Below are positions 21,995-23,025 of a DNA stretch of 23,025 bases, in pieces. The notes under the pieces are model-generated. The model was not told the origin of the DNA, searched no databases, and saw only the letters and a list, made by a program, of their open reading frames with translations. Origin of the DNA: UBA2197 sp034370465 (GTDB taxonomy: Bacteria > Desulfobacterota > Desulfuromonadia > Desulfuromonadales > UBA2197); contig JAXMLA010000329.1 of assembly GCA_034370465.1 (NCBI GenBank), positions 1-23,025 of the forward strand, in the 5' to 3' direction. How positions within the stretch are numbered: the stretch's first letter is position 1; the number at the start of each line of letters is the position of its first letter. The position numbers and the translations under genes are program-made.

Positions 21995-23025
21995 TTAAAA
22001 GGTAAAGAAGGTAAGGCTGGCGCTACGGATACGCAGCCCCACTTTTCGCAGGAAATCTCCGGCTTCCACCGGACCGACCCAGATCAGCCAGGAGATGTAA
22101 ATCGCCCCGGCCAGAGTGGTGGCGACGACCAGTTGGGAGACAACGTTATTGATCAGCAAGAGAGGGATGGCTGCCAGTGAGACGCTGACTCCGGCACCGG
22201 TGGCCGTAAAAAAGTTGCGCACCGGCATTTGTAGTCCCCACTCTTTTTCCAGGGGTTTGAGCAGCGGCAATAAACCGGAAAAATAGCCGAGTCCCATGGC
22301 CACGGGAATCCCCCACGGGCCGACGGTTGGCAACAGAACGAGATAGCCCCCCATGGTGACGACCGTGGAGATGAGATACTGGTAGGCGATATGTTTTGGG
22401 GAGAGGAGTCGCAGTGCCGCTTCTCTCAGCGTCGTCCACAGGGCGGCGCCGATGAAGGTAAAGCCGAAGGCGATGAGCACGGGAGTGTTGGGGAGATACT
22501 TTTCTCCGCCATACAGCAACAGCAGTTGCGGGCTGATGACCGCTAGAAAAAATCCCAAGGGGATAAAGAGCTGAGTGATGAAAATCATGCAGGTGCGATA
22601 ATACTCTTTAAGCACCCCCGCGCCGGCTGATCTCAGTTCGCCGAATTTCACCCCGGCCGGGACGACGATCGCAATAATGAGGGCATAAAAATTTTCATAC
22701 AGACGTTTGGCGACATGATAGCCGGCAAGGGCTTCCGCGCCCAGAAAGAGGGCGATCACCGGGCGGTCGAGATGATCAAGGCCCGAGCGCAGCAGTTCCA
22801 GGCCGAAATAGCTGCGGCTCTCACGAAAAATTCGGGTAAACGGGATCAGTCGCCAGGTGAGATATTTCCTGATATCGACCAGGCCTAACCCCAATCCGAG
22901 GAGCGTTGCCAGCAGTAATCCCCAATAGAAACCAGACACTCCGGAGAGGATAAAGCCGAAAACGCAGAGTAACCGCTGACAGAGAACGGTGACAACGTTG
23001 ATGACCTCCCGCGACATGAACTTCT
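21995..23025 (-). CDS. Wzx-like polysaccharide flippase (MOP superfamily), N-terminus outside window
   Basis: A polytopic membrane protein that should flip undecaprenyl-linked repeat units to the periplasmic side. At least 342 residues are visible, and the frame stays open to the window edge, so roughly the first quarter to third of a 430-480-residue protein is missing. Seen: nine or so hydrophobic segments and the pattern ELLRSGLDHLDRPVIALFLG (about 76-95 of the visible part), which corresponds to the second-half start of MatE/RfbX proteins where a soluble loop leads into a membrane helix. It is followed after 20 bases by the Wzy-like gene. An apparent ATG at 23017 is internal rather than the true start. 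Confidence 0.9.
   Translation of the reverse strand, partial: KFMSREVINVVTVLCQRLLCVFGFILSGVSGFYWGLLLATLLGLGLGLVDIRKYLTWRLIPFTRIFRESRSYFGLELLRSGLDHLDRPVIALFLGAEALAGYHVAKRLYENFYALIIAIVVPAGVKFGELRSAGAGVLKEYYRTCMIFITQLFIPLGFFLAVISPQLLLLYGGEKYLPNTPVLIAFGFTFIGAALWTTLREAALRLLSPKHIAYQYLISTVVTMGGYLVLLPTVGPWGIPVAMGLGYFSGLLPLLKPLEKEWGLQMPVRNFFTATGAGVSVSLAAIPLLLINNVVSQLVVATTLAGAIYISWLIWVGPVEAGDFLRKVGLRIRSASLTFFTF

Overview
Every gene I can support reads on the minus strand, so transcription runs from high to low coordinates. The window is the interior of a surface-polysaccharide (O-antigen, capsule or exopolysaccharide) locus of a Gram-negative-type, apparently anaerobic respiring bacterium. A member of the Desulfuromonadia/Geobacter-like Desulfobacterota is my best guess. 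The main reason is a fused cytochrome-b/Fe-S/CCG-domain protein of the ETF:menaquinone oxidoreductase type next to etfBA, a combination well known there. The taxonomic call is an inference.

Layout in transcription order. (1) 23025-17211: polysaccharide assembly, with a flippase (N-terminus outside the window), an O-antigen ligase/polymerase-like membrane protein and three family-4 glycosyltransferases. (2) A 273-bp AT-rich gap (16938-17210) with a possible promoter. (3) 16937-12855: a fourth GT4, an initiating polyprenyl-phosphate sugar-1-phosphate transferase, a fold-type III PLP decarboxylase and an ATP-grasp ligase. (4) A 137-bp gap holding an imperfect heptamer repeat that folds into a long hairpin. 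(5) 12717-4288: an eight-gene run of etfB, etfA, ETF:quinone oxidoreductase, carrier protein, acyl-CoA-dehydrogenase-like flavoprotein, stand-alone amino-acid adenylation enzyme, amidohydrolase and GNAT acyltransferase. Start and stop codons are mostly within a few bases of each other or overlap. (6) 4219-1: a membrane-anchored EEP hydrolase, a second ATP-grasp ligase, a frameshifted FemAB/GNAT-like gene and a DegT-type sugar aminotransferase cut by the window edge.

The most interesting part is block 5. Adenylation domain + carrier protein + acyl-CoA-dehydrogenase homologue is the three-gene logic by which PltF/PltL/PltE and RedM/RedO/RedW make pyrrole-2-carboxyl-S-carrier from proline. Here it sits inside a polysaccharide locus and carries its own electron outlet (EtfAB plus a quinone oxidoreductase). 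My hypothesis is that the locus makes an oxidised (dehydro or pyrrole-type) aminoacyl group on a carrier protein without needing oxygen, and transfers it to an amino sugar of the polysaccharide. The genes and motifs are read directly from the sequence. The substrate, the product and the acceptor sugar are inference.
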